64,000 bases of DNA from Alcanivoracaceae bacterium (GTDB taxonomy: Bacteria; Pseudomonadota; Gammaproteobacteria; Pseudomonadales; Alcanivoracaceae). Below, in pieces: positions 56,417-64,000 of this stretch; position 1 is the first letter of the stretch; the number at the start of each line of letters is the position of its first letter. The stretch lies in assembly GCA_029210325.1 (NCBI GenBank), contig JARGPU010000001.1, forward strand, positions 940,126 to 1,004,125, given 5' to 3'. Both the position numbers and the translations under genes were made by a program. Below the pieces are notes generated by a model. The model ran no database searches, was not told where the DNA came from, and saw only the letters and a program-made list of their open reading frames with translations.

Positions 56417-57604
56417 TCAGGCCAATGTTGAAAGAAACTCTTCGACAACGTCTAAGTTGTGCATCGGCAACAGCGCTTCAATAACTATCACTCTATCCGG
56501 AGTAATGTACTCGCGAACAATAGGGAGTTCTCCATCAAATAATGGGGCGAGAATCACTCCCTTTGTAAGATTATTAGCAGAAAGATATGCGTGCATTTGA
56601 TAATGATCAGAGGCGCTGGGAATCTTGTACTTTGCGTCTGCTATCAATTGAATTTGGCCATTTCTCTCAATTACGATATCGGGGCTCAATTCAAAACTAC
56701 CGTCAGTATATAAAGTCGACTTTGCGCTGCCGCCCTTCACAACTAGATAGCCTTTATTGTTATAGAGGTCCCTCAGCACATTTCGTAGATATCTCTCAAA
56801 AACATCTGCTGTATTGAATAAAATGGCGTCCCCGAGAACTGATTTTCCGTTGCCGATCCCGATCCCGTTAACGCCCAATATGACTAGTGATAACATTAAG
56901 GCCTTTTTATAGTAATCCCTTGCGCCACCATATTTTCCTCGAGAAAATCTCTCCTCTATATGAGTGGCATCCGCGCCGATGTCATCCGGTCTCGGGAACC
57001 TTCCGGTCCATCTGTCTACAACAGACTGATACTCCCTATCGGTGCCCTTTTGGAAAAGTAGCGCGCCCGCCTTTTTTAGGGCTTCGCTAATAATGCGGTT
57101 CTCGGGAATGTCTGTTGTCCTTTCTTTGACTTTATAGACAACGGGCTCTTCTCGGCAACACGCAACATTCATCGCTGTTTCGACCACATTCACATCGCCA
57201 CGTGCAAAAAGGCCTCGTCTACGCTTTGATACTCTTTCCTGAAGGGGGCTTTTTCGCATGATTTCGTCTGCAGCCACAAGTAAACTCCGCGCGACCACAT
57301 GCTCGATACTTGCCTCGTCTTCAACTGAGTACTCTACAAATTGCTCGTATATTCTTTCCAGTTCATCTTGGTGTCCATCTGCTTTTAGAAGCAGCCTGAA
57401 GAAGTTTAGCTTCCCTATCTTCGGAATTATCTGAAGGGTCTTGCCATTCGCAAGAGGCACTGAGCCAGCAACATTGACTGCCTCAATCCCTAGCTCGTCT
57501 CGTCGTAAATGAACTCTAATCATTCTTGACAAATTGGAGGGTAGGTCTTCTGGTTTAAGGCCAGAAAACCAAGTTAGCGTTCCTTCAATGGCCTGTAGGG
57601 TCAT
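56417..57604 (-). CDS. mcrC: McrC-like restriction nuclease subunit
   Basis: 395 residues, McrC family (PF10117). The C-terminal PD-(D/E)xK nuclease shows SPDIVIERN followed by IADAKYK, matching Asp...Asp-x-Lys. It cleaves DNA together with the AAA+ subunit. The ATG overlaps the mcrB stop by 4 bp. Confidence 0.9.
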   Translation of the reverse strand: MTLQAIEGTLTWFSGLKPEDLPSNLSRMIRVHLRRDELGIEAVNVAGSVPLANGKTLQIIPKIGKLNFFRLLLKADGHQDELERIYEQFVEYSVEDEASIEHVVARSLLVAADEIMRKSPLQERVSKRRRGLFARGDVNVVETAMNVACCREEPVVYKVKERTTDIPENRIISEALKKAGALLFQKGTDREYQSVVDRWTGRFPRPDDIGADATHIEERFSRGKYGGARDYYKKALMLSLVILGVNGIGIGNGKSVLGDAILFNTADVFERYLRNVLRDLYNNKGYLVVKGGSAKSTLYTDGSFELSPDIVIERNGQIQLIADAKYKIPSASDHYQMHAYLSANNLTKGVILAPLFDGELPIVREYITPDRVIVIEALLPMHNLDVVEEFLSTLA

Positions 57605-59133
57605 TGGTCACCAAAAAGATGGTCGGCCAAATTATCTATAGTCTCCAGGTCGGGGCGTCTGAGCGGGCCAAGAAAGTTATTCAGCACGGGTCTGATTCTT
57701 GTTTTATAGAAGAATAGAAAGTCCGCGTTATTTGCTTCATCAGGAAGGCCGGAAAAATACGCATGACCAAGAGGATAAATTGACTGTATTTCAGCAAAGA
57801 CTTGACGAATCTTATCTCGATTTTGCGGCGTAATATTTTTAAGAGATAAAATGGTAGCTAAGTCTTCTACGCGCGGGGGGAACTCGACCCCGGCCATGCG
57901 CCCCAGTAACGCGTCATCAACCTCTTCTGTAGATTTGTCAATTGTATTCATGGTTAAAAGAAAAACAGTTTCCTTTGATATGCTAAAAAGTTCGCTGCTC
58001 CTCAGTTCAATTTCGTTGCTATCGCCGCGGTATCCTTCCTCAATTAGAGAAAAGACTTCGCCTAAAGCCTGAGAAATATTGGTTCTGTTGGCTTCCTCCA
58101 AGACAATATACTTTTTCTGCTCTTTGATCGCTCTCTTCAGTGGGCCGTCTTTCCAAACCCAAGAGCCGTCTGGCTCGGGCTTCAGGCCTTCTATGAGATG
58201 GTCGTAGCCCCAGCCATCATGAATCTGTATCGTCACCCTCTCATCAGAGTCACGGGGAACAAGGCTATCTATAACCCATGTTTTACTTGTTCGAGGAGGG
58301 CCATATAGAAGAATCGCTCCTGCCCCCTCTTCTATCAATCTACGAAGGTCCTCTCGGGGATCTGATCTTATCCAGTGGGGATTATCAAGCCCTGAAACCA
58401 TTCCTTTAACCCTCCTTACATAAGACTTGAAGTCGATTCTTGTCGGCGTGTTTACAGCAGCTTGATCTCCATCAGCAAATGGCTTGCATATTGAGAAAAG
58501 CTCTCGATCGGTTAGTGGCTTACTTTTGAGACCTATAGAGAGATCATCGTCTACGAATATGACAGCCTTCTCTTCGGAAGATATATGTAGCTCTTTCAGC
58601 ATATTCTCAACAAGATAGAGCTTAGGCTGCTTACTATCGGGAATTTTTGTTTGGCGCGCATACCATACAGAAAATGCCGTTATGGGAATGGAAACCACGC
58701 TTTCTTGATCTAGGGCAAAGCCAGACTCCCCGAAACCAAGACCAAGTGGATATTTTCTTCCTGGCTTTACATAGAGCTTGCGACCATCTTCTGAACGAGA
58801 AAAGTCAAGGTAGCTTGTGGGGTCGCAAGTAACTACAGAACCACTAGAGGCCCATCGCTGAATGTTGGTCTGCACAATAGAGCGAGCAGCATCATGCTTC
58901 ATATTCGTCCAGCGAGGCTTGTGAGCAAAAGGAACGAAGAAAGAATGATCCGGCGAGCCGCAGGAAAACAGTCGAATTAGGGAGGGCTCAGAGTTTGCTG
59001 TATCTATTTCAACTGGAGCGCGTCCTACAGCTAGACCCATGTGCTTAAGGGCGAACCAGATCTTTAATAGGTGACCGGCTGTACCATATAGTTCGTTTAA
59101 GGCTTGCTTGAGGGTGGCACCATCGATGTACAT
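57601..59133 (-). CDS. mcrB: McrB-like AAA+ GTPase/ATPase of restriction system
   Basis: 510 residues from ATG 59133 (after AAGG); a GTG two codons upstream is possible. An unclassified N-terminal region (about 1-240) likely gives target recognition. AAA+ module: Walker A GPPRTSKT (278-285), Walker B-like VLEEANRTN (about 343-351), sensor TMNTIDKS as in McrB, then LLGRM. Together with McrC it resembles the R1/R2 subunits of LlaJI-type systems. Confidence 0.88.
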   Translation of the reverse strand: MYIDGATLKQALNELYGTAGHLLKIWFALKHMGLAVGRAPVEIDTANSEPSLIRLFSCGSPDHSFFVPFAHKPRWTNMKHDAARSIVQTNIQRWASSGSVVTCDPTSYLDFSRSEDGRKLYVKPGRKYPLGLGFGESGFALDQESVVSIPITAFSVWYARQTKIPDSKQPKLYLVENMLKELHISSEEKAVIFVDDDLSIGLKSKPLTDRELFSICKPFADGDQAAVNTPTRIDFKSYVRRVKGMVSGLDNPHWIRSDPREDLRRLIEEGAGAILLYGPPRTSKTWVIDSLVPRDSDERVTIQIHDGWGYDHLIEGLKPEPDGSWVWKDGPLKRAIKEQKKYIVLEEANRTNISQALGEVFSLIEEGYRGDSNEIELRSSELFSISKETVFLLTMNTIDKSTEEVDDALLGRMAGVEFPPRVEDLATILSLKNITPQNRDKIRQVFAEIQSIYPLGHAYFSGLPDEANNADFLFFYKTRIRPVLNNFLGPLRRPDLETIDNLADHLFGDQ

Positions 59134-59602
59134 TCGCACCTTCTAAAAAGTTTGTTTATCAACGCGTTATGATTATTCTTGCCTTTTTTAATGCATATAA
59201 TGAAACGATAGATGAACCTAGACTAGGCTAAAGCGCAAAGCAAGCTGTATTGATTTGAGTGATTTCCTTGGATCATCTGAGCACGCAATCATGACCTGTG
59301 ACGCAATGGTGTCTGCGTACCCTGCCAGTGATGATAACCCTAATTCGACCGATGTTTTTATCAAAGCGGTGCCTATGCACTACAAGGTCCGAACAGGGCT
59401 CTCAGCCAGAATCGAAGCGGAGCCAATCTGAACAGGAAAGCACTCCGCGCCACCACAGCATAAGCTAGCAGAGTGTCGCCCAGTATGCAGCTGCTTGAAT
59501 TTGATGATGATATGGCAGGAGGAAGCCACCGAAGACTGCACCAAACTCTTCGAGACCATATTATCATTCCCTCTCCCTCAGTACTGGCCAAAAGAATAGT
59601 CA
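59134..59602. other. intergenic region mcrB/SRAP
   Basis: 469 bp. AT-rich upstream of mcrB, presumably its promoter. Two short open frames read from ATGs at 59291 (46 codons) and near 59485 (44 codons) on the + strand but match nothing I recognise. No supported gene. Confidence 0.45.
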
Positions 59603-60271
59603 ATGTGCGGCCGCTATAACCTCATCCACGACCCCGCCGTCTGGCGCCTGACCCGCCCGATCAAGGTCGGCAAGACGGCGCCTTTCCAGCCCCGGTACAA
59701 CATCGCGCCGGGGCAGCTGGTGCCCGTGTACCGCGAAGCCGGCGACGGATTGGAACTGCTGGACATGATCTGGGGCTACGTCCCTCACTTCGTCACGGAT
59801 GATCACCCCAAGGTTCACCCCATCAATGCCCGGGCGGAGAGCGCCTTCGACAAGCGCTACTTCAGTGAGTCCATGCACAAGCGTCGCTGCCTGATTCCGA
59901 CCACCGGCTACTATGAGTGGCAGGCACAGGGCGACCACAAGCAACCCTTCCACATTCACCTGCCTCGGCAGCATCCGTTCCTGGTGGCCGGGATCTGGGA
60001 TTACCGGGGCGGTGACGAAAGCCAGCCTACCGTGGCAATCCTGACCACTCAGGCACCGATGGACCTGACTGCCATCCACGAACGAATGCCGGTCATCATC
60101 CCCAATGAGCTGATCTACAACTGGTTCGAGCAGCCTGACAACCGGCTGCTGATGCCGGTGAGTGCTGGAGTGTTTCAGGCGGACCCCATCAGTACGCGCA
60201 TCAATAATGCCCGCAACGAAGGGGCTGATATTTTGACTGTATCGGGCGCAAAAAGCGACGACGTGAAATAG
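59603..60271 (+). CDS. SRAP/HMCES-type SOS-response-associated peptidase
   Basis: 222 residues. Catalytic Cys2 in MCGRYN after Met removal, NARAES, GYYEW with active Glu, and HERMPVI with His. YedK/HMCES proteins crosslink abasic sites in single-stranded DNA. Base composition and codon use are noticeably more GC-rich than the mcrBC genes beside it. Followed by a perfect palindrome. Confidence 0.95.
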   Translation: MCGRYNLIHDPAVWRLTRPIKVGKTAPFQPRYNIAPGQLVPVYREAGDGLELLDMIWGYVPHFVTDDHPKVHPINARAESAFDKRYFSESMHKRRCLIPTTGYYEWQAQGDHKQPFHIHLPRQHPFLVAGIWDYRGGDESQPTVAILTTQAPMDLTAIHERMPVIIPNELIYNWFEQPDNRLLMPVSAGVFQADPISTRINNARNEGADILTVSGAKSDDVK

Positions 60272-60277
60272 AAAAAC

Positions 60278-60311
60278 CTGCTATTCCTGCTACCGGTAGC
60301 AGGAATAGCAG
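60278..60311 (+). terminator. perfect 17-bp palindrome after SRAP gene
   Basis: Arms 60278-60294 and 60295-60311 (ctgctattcctgctacc and its complement) with no spacer, flanked by aaaaa and tgtttt. Probable terminator; a binding site or stem of a DNA element is possible. Confidence 0.65.
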
Positions 60312-60494
60312 TGTTTTCAGATTCGCGCATGCGAAAAACTAATTCCGGAGCAAAAATATAAGGTCAATGTATATTCTGCTGGGATATAGAGGTGGTCCTG
60401 ATGAGGGGTATATAGATATATATAAATAAAGCAATAACCTAATATAAAAATACACGGTGGCACTACTTGTGATGAAAACAATCACGAGACCACC

Positions 60495-61157
60495 ATGAAC
60501 AACATCATCGATAGTAAACTCATATACGGATCAAACTGGAACGGATACCGAATACTGGATCAATATTCACCCTTCATAGAAAACTACCTCTACAGAAACC
60601 TCCTGACGATAGAGCATGCAACAAATCAATACCCTCGGGTATTTGCAATCAGGGTGGACCTGCATCTACCACCCGGATATGACGAGACCGATACAGCGGT
60701 GATCAGTCGGTTCTTTGATTCAATGAACAGCCAGATCTATGAAGACTATGTCCGCCAGGCTCGCCGTGGCGTGTATCTGAACAGCTGTCGCCTCAGGTAT
60801 GTATGGGCCAAGGAGCGTGGCCCAGAGAATGGCAATATCCATTACCACGTTTGCTTGATCCTGAATCACAAGCGGTATGCAGCATTGGGTCGGTATGTTC
60901 ATAGCGACCTGATTGACTGGAATGAGGCGCAGCGCAATATGGCGCATCGGATTAGCAAGGCCTGGTATTCCGCTACCCAAGGGATGGCCTATCCCGGTCT
61001 GGTTCACTTTGCAGACAATGCGGGCTATGAGCTAAACCGTAATAGCCCGGATTTCCATATGCAGAAGGCGGAGCTGTTCAAGCGCCTAAGCTACTTAGCT
61101 AAGGTGTGGACCAAGGAAGCGATTGAAGGCCGGCGGTATGGGAGTAGCCGGGGTTGA
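60495..61157 (+). CDS. YagK/YfjJ (inovirus Gp2-like) replication protein
   Basis: 220 residues. HUH-type candidate: IHYHV (His 116 and 118) after KERGPENGN, and a C-terminal FKRLSYLAKVWTKE segment whose Tyr about 200 is the best nicking-Tyr candidate. This matches the YagK/YfjJ C-terminal family found in CP4-57-like elements and filamentous phage. It implies rolling-circle-style replication of the element. Confidence 0.82.
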   Translation: MNNIIDSKLIYGSNWNGYRILDQYSPFIENYLYRNLLTIEHATNQYPRVFAIRVDLHLPPGYDETDTAVISRFFDSMNSQIYEDYVRQARRGVYLNSCRLRYVWAKERGPENGNIHYHVCLILNHKRYAALGRYVHSDLIDWNEAQRNMAHRISKAWYSATQGMAYPGLVHFADNAGYELNRNSPDFHMQKAELFKRLSYLAKVWTKEAIEGRRYGSSRG

Positions 61158-61399
61158 CGTGACATATGGTGGTTCAAGGTAGATCCATACAGGGCCAACA
61201 TGGCTACGCTGAGCACGACTTGCCTCGCAAATGTCGATAATGCACGTGCCGACAGAGGGGTGTCGCATTCGCCAGACTCCTTGCTGCATAACGGCAGCGA
61301 CTGGTCGGCCTTCAAGCGACGGGGTCATTCTACCTAACCCAATAATAGGGCCAATGAGCTCTGCTCCTGTTCTGGTGTAGGCGTTCAAATGACGTTGCT

Positions 61400-61415
61400 G
61401 TAGGAAATTTCCTAC
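61400..61415. repeat. 16-bp perfect palindrome
   Basis: gtaggaaatttcctac is fully symmetrical, in the 280-bp gap (61158-61437) between the Rep-like gene and the convergent secreted-protein gene. The rest of that gap shows no gene. Confidence 0.9.
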
Positions 61416-61437
61416 GGGGGTTGGGCGACGGACAAAG

Positions 61438-61737
61438 TTACTTTGTAACCTCCACTCTCGACCCTGAGTCTGATTGAAGCGTCATTACTCTCGCTTCAAA
61501 GTCGGGTGGCAGAGTTTGCTGGCTGGTACCCGGTGCCCCAGGGCGGGTGCCAAGATCGTAGTCAAAGGGTGTTTCCAAGCAGCAAGTCACTGGCTTCATG
61601 AATGTCTGTTCGATGTTGCACTGGAGTGCTTTGTACGGGCGCTCTGCTGGACACCCTGTCTCACTATCCTCAGCGTACAGCTGTCCTACGCTAAGCAAGC
61701 CTGCGACCATGATCAATATGAAAGACTTACTCGCCAT
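61438..61737 (-). CDS. small Cys-containing secreted protein
   Basis: 99 residues from ATG 61737 (GGAG 7 nt upstream). Signal peptide about 1-22, then a mature part with four Cys (GCPAE, LQCNIE, TCCLE). Ends with a charged tail. Overlaps the membrane protein gene by 11 bp, last in its operon. No family recognised. Confidence 0.65.
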   Translation of the reverse strand: MASKSFILIMVAGLLSVGQLYAEDSETGCPAERPYKALQCNIEQTFMKPVTCCLETPFDYDLGTRPGAPGTSQQTLPPDFEARVMTLQSDSGSRVEVTK

Positions 61738-62401
61738 TGCCGATCTCCTTAGCGTAAGAGTCAATGCAGGATTCGAGCGTTCGCGAGCCCGGATAGCGTG
61801 ATATCAGATTCGTGCATCTTCTGGTAATTTCTTCGATGCTTACTTTTGGCTCTTCTAATATGGCGGATAGAGGGCGCCCCTGCATAGGGCCAAAGCTCGG
61901 CGATTGATTGGTAGTGTATTGGCCCGGCCAGACTCCTCCAACGGTCACCATAATCGCCCCAACGGCAATTGCTGCCAGTCCCGGAGTGCTCGCTTTGACA
62001 TCAAAAGCGAAGCCTTGCACTGACCCATTGAGGTCAACCCCGCCCTCCTTAACGCCCAGTACTGCAAATGCGAGCCCGATACAGATCACTGTGAGGCCGA
62101 TCAGTACAACCATAGATCTGATCAGCTGCTTGCTGATAACAACAGACTCATTGGTTCTCTCAAGAAACATTACGGTGTACAAGGCGTAATCGTTCGAATG
62201 ATTCATCGTCCCTTGTAGACTCGATATTTGCTCCCCAATCTCGGAGACACTCATGCGGCTGTCCAGCGAGTCCATGACGTCGTTCATGCTGGTAAGTGCA
62301 ATAAAAATAACGATAACTGGTATAACTATTCCAAGCACAAATGCGGAGACCATCTGTATCCTGAAGAAAATATTCCCCGTTCCGGTCTCTTTTACTTCCA
62401 T
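61727..62401 (-). CDS. membrane protein of unknown function
   Basis: 224 residues with membrane segments about 16-38, 96-116 and 142-160. Between them lies a periplasmic-like helical stretch; the C-terminal about 65 residues contain two Cys (RRCTN, LESCID). The start follows GGAG. One base separates it from the endonuclease stop. No family recognised. Confidence 0.65.
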   Translation of the reverse strand: MEVKETGTGNIFFRIQMVSAFVLGIVIPVIVIFIALTSMNDVMDSLDSRMSVSEIGEQISSLQGTMNHSNDYALYTVMFLERTNESVVISKQLIRSMVVLIGLTVICIGLAFAVLGVKEGGVDLNGSVQGFAFDVKASTPGLAAIAVGAIMVTVGGVWPGQYTTNQSPSFGPMQGRPLSAILEEPKVSIEEITRRCTNLISRYPGSRTLESCIDSYAKEIGNGE

Positions 62402-62402
62402 G

Positions 62403-63365
62403 TCAATACTCCGGGTAGTCCGCTTTGCAGTTGTACGCTAAGGACTTGGGCATTCTGCCAGGAAAGGCCCAAAGATCGGTGGCTTCGATGGCAGTTAAGG
62501 CTTCGTCGAATGATATGCCAGACCTATCAGCAATATGCTCAAGGGTTGTGATAGACGCGGCGAGGTAATCTCGCATGCTGTCGTTGCTTACCTCCGAATC
62601 GTCATTTGAAAGCAAGAACGAGATGGCTTCGGTTTGCTCTGCTTCTTTCCGTACGATGATTCTGTACTGATGGCTAGGAATGGCGACTCTCGTGCCTCGC
62701 TTGCCGGTCATTCGCCAAGCAACTTGGTCTGCATCTCGGCTCTGATCTCCATAGCGATCAAAAAGCGTTCCGGCGATAACCCAAACCTCCCCATGGCTGT
62801 CGGCCCATCTGCGTGTAAGCTCCTCAAGTACCTGCCAAGGTCCTCGGTTAAACTGGCAGTGCTGAGCGGTCATATTGCTCATTAGGAAGGTGGTGGCCAT
62901 CGCTTCTTCGCTGCGCTTCATGTCCGCAGAGGGAACCATGTGGCCCTGGTCGAAAATGTCCTCTTTGTAATCTGCGCAATCGGATCTCTCCCAGTAATCA
63001 AGTCGAGGATCGGACCGAAATGAGTCGGACCGGGTAACGCCATCATTGATGTCGTCCGCCGTTAGACGATATGCGACCCAAAGAGGGGCCCTTAAATCCT
63101 TGTCGTACCAGGTGATAAAGTGAGGTTGAACAAGTATTTCTTCGTTATTGGTGCGTATATTGGAGCTGGGGATCGGGAATGGTAGGTTGTCCGCGATGAT
63201 TTGCGCAGCTTCTTGGGAGCGATTACTGGGAAGTCTGCTGTCTACGGCTTCGATAAAGTCTTCGGTGATGTCAGTGTCCCATGCACAGTACGCTTCTTTC
63301 TCTCGTGCGAAACTTGCTACGCTCAGGTGAAGGCAGGCTAAAGCCAGAACGATCCTGTATTGCAT
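62403..63365 (-). CDS. secreted DNA/RNA non-specific endonuclease (NUC1 type)
   Basis: 320 residues with a signal peptide (about 1-20). Beta-beta-alpha-Me nuclease: DQGHMVPSADM (139-149), a variant of DRGH with Arg to Gln, catalytic His 142, metal-ligand Asn in QFNRGPWQ (173). Exported or periplasmic. ATG follows AGGAG. Upstream of the membrane protein in the operon. Nuclease activity is inferred, not proven, given the Arg replacement. Confidence 0.85.
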   Translation of the reverse strand: MQYRIVLALACLHLSVASFAREKEAYCAWDTDITEDFIEAVDSRLPSNRSQEAAQIIADNLPFPIPSSNIRTNNEEILVQPHFITWYDKDLRAPLWVAYRLTADDINDGVTRSDSFRSDPRLDYWERSDCADYKEDIFDQGHMVPSADMKRSEEAMATTFLMSNMTAQHCQFNRGPWQVLEELTRRWADSHGEVWVIAGTLFDRYGDQSRDADQVAWRMTGKRGTRVAIPSHQYRIIVRKEAEQTEAISFLLSNDDSEVSNDSMRDYLAASITTLEHIADRSGISFDEALTAIEATDLWAFPGRMPKSLAYNCKADYPEY

Positions 63366-63386
63366 TATTATCTCCTGGTTAATCTT

Positions 63387-64000
63387 CTATGCAACACAGA
63401 CTCCATAGCGAGGCAGCACATCGTTGACTATTGAGAAGCGGGTGGCTTGCAGTGCATCGTGGAAGCATTTCCAGTCAGAGATAAGGAAGGATGGGCGGAA
63501 GGTAAATATTTCATTCCTGCCATCGACGGCCTTTTCCTGACCTATAGCCTCATGCTTCCATGATCCTATTCCCTTGGGAATGTAATCAAGATCTGCGGGG
63601 CCAAAAGAGAACTGTCCGCACTTGATGGCTTCAATCCATACCTTGTGGCGTGCCTCCCCATCTCCTCTCGTGCGCTCAACCAGGAGACGAACGGCATCGG
63701 CGTCAGCGCTTGGTAGCCCATGATGCGCGTTGAGGTCGAGGTTGGTGTCTTCGGCCCTAAACGCTCGGAGAGCGCGGCACATGTATTCAACAGCCTCGCA
63801 AAAGTCGTCTGCATTGTTACGCACGACCTGCTCTCCGAGGCCATTTGTATAGGACCAGCGAAGGTACGGTTTGTCGGGATGGCTTAGGGCTGCTCCATGT
63901 CCCAGCGGGAAAGCTTTGGAGAGAAGCATATTCTGGAGTCGAACTTTCCAGCCTTGCTTCTTAAGCTTTTTTGCCAGCTGCTTGTCTTCTTCCGGTTCAT
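63387..64000 (-). CDS. hypothetical protein, N-terminus beyond window
   Basis: The reading frame continues to the right edge, so only the last about 204 residues are seen; an internal ATG at 63929 is not necessarily the start. Visible segments include EEDKQLAKKLKKQGWKVR, a Trp/His-rich middle (NAHHGLP) and a C-terminal SDWKCFHDALQATRF. Soluble. It lies 21 bp upstream of the endonuclease, same strand. No family recognised. Confidence 0.6.
   Translation of the reverse strand, partial: EPEEDKQLAKKLKKQGWKVRLQNMLLSKAFPLGHGAALSHPDKPYLRWSYTNGLGEQVVRNNADDFCEAVEYMCRALRAFRAEDTNLDLNAHHGLPSADADAVRLLVERTRGDGEARHKVWIEAIKCGQFSFGPADLDYIPKGIGSWKHEAIGQEKAVDGRNEIFTFRPSFLISDWKCFHDALQATRFSIVNDVLPRYGVCVA

Noticed and set aside
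59373-59603. 76-codon minus-strand frame before the SRAP gene
   Set aside because: No ribosome site, no recognisable motif, and it abuts the start of the well-supported SRAP gene on the other strand.

Overview
The window looks like chromosomal DNA of a free-living aerobic Gammaproteobacterium. The gene orders hemA-prfA-prmC-moeB and TPR lipoprotein-lolB-ispE-tRNA-Gln-prs-rplY-pth-ychF are those of Pseudomonas and its relatives. An AlkB-type membrane hydroxylase, a Baeyer-Villiger-type monooxygenase cluster and long intergenic hairpins of a kind I associate with Alcanivorax-like bacteria make a marine hydrocarbon-degrading genus plausible. No rRNA or other marker settles the genus.

Layout. 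1-5.3 kb: mixed housekeeping and signalling genes (truncated PlsC-type acyltransferase, START-domain protein, PAS-GGDEF-EAL protein, membrane-anchored cold-shock-domain protein, FemAB/GNAT-like protein). 5.4-8 kb: LemA plus an M48 metalloprotease. 8-17.7 kb: a complete aa3-type cytochrome c oxidase module. Structural genes coxB-coxA-ctaG-coxC lie on +, and the assembly and heme A genes (SURF1, SCO-like, ctaA, cyoE) on -. 17.8-23.3 kb: rapA, a dienelactone-hydrolase-like protein, a periplasmic glutathione peroxidase and a 1-Cys peroxiredoxin. 23.4-28.5 kb: catabolic cluster with TetR, Baeyer-Villiger-type monooxygenase, SDR, LuxR-type regulator and alpha/beta hydrolase. 28.6-31.6 kb: a calcium-binding-repeat lipoprotein and a small secreted protein. 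31.8-48.5 kb: the conserved housekeeping cluster. Between ychF/GST and pth it is interrupted by about 4.25 kb carrying a NUDIX hydrolase, an AraC regulator, an AlkB-like hydroxylase and its ferredoxin-reductase. 48.5-51.7 kb: YHYH lipoprotein, RDD protein, nitroreductase, DUF2505 protein.

From about 51.8 kb to the right edge the window is an accessory island, much of it visibly more AT-rich. It opens with a 71-bp tandem repeat. It then carries an AlpA-type activator, a DUF3987 protein, a possible remnant of a larger enzyme, a ribbon-helix-helix protein with a DNA methyltransferase convergent to an McrB/McrC pair (resembling a LlaJI-type restriction system), an SRAP peptidase, a YagK/YfjJ (inovirus Gp2-like) replication protein, and a compact operon of a secreted NUC1-type endonuclease, a membrane protein and a small Cys-rich secreted protein. 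No integrase is visible; the island continues past base 64000.

The most notable structural observation is at 33657-38365. The convergent GST/pth gene ends are present twice and flank the alk module. One copy has intact GST plus a pth stub, the other a GST stub plus intact pth. This is the scar expected of a single-crossover integration or tandem duplication that brought in the hydroxylase genes.
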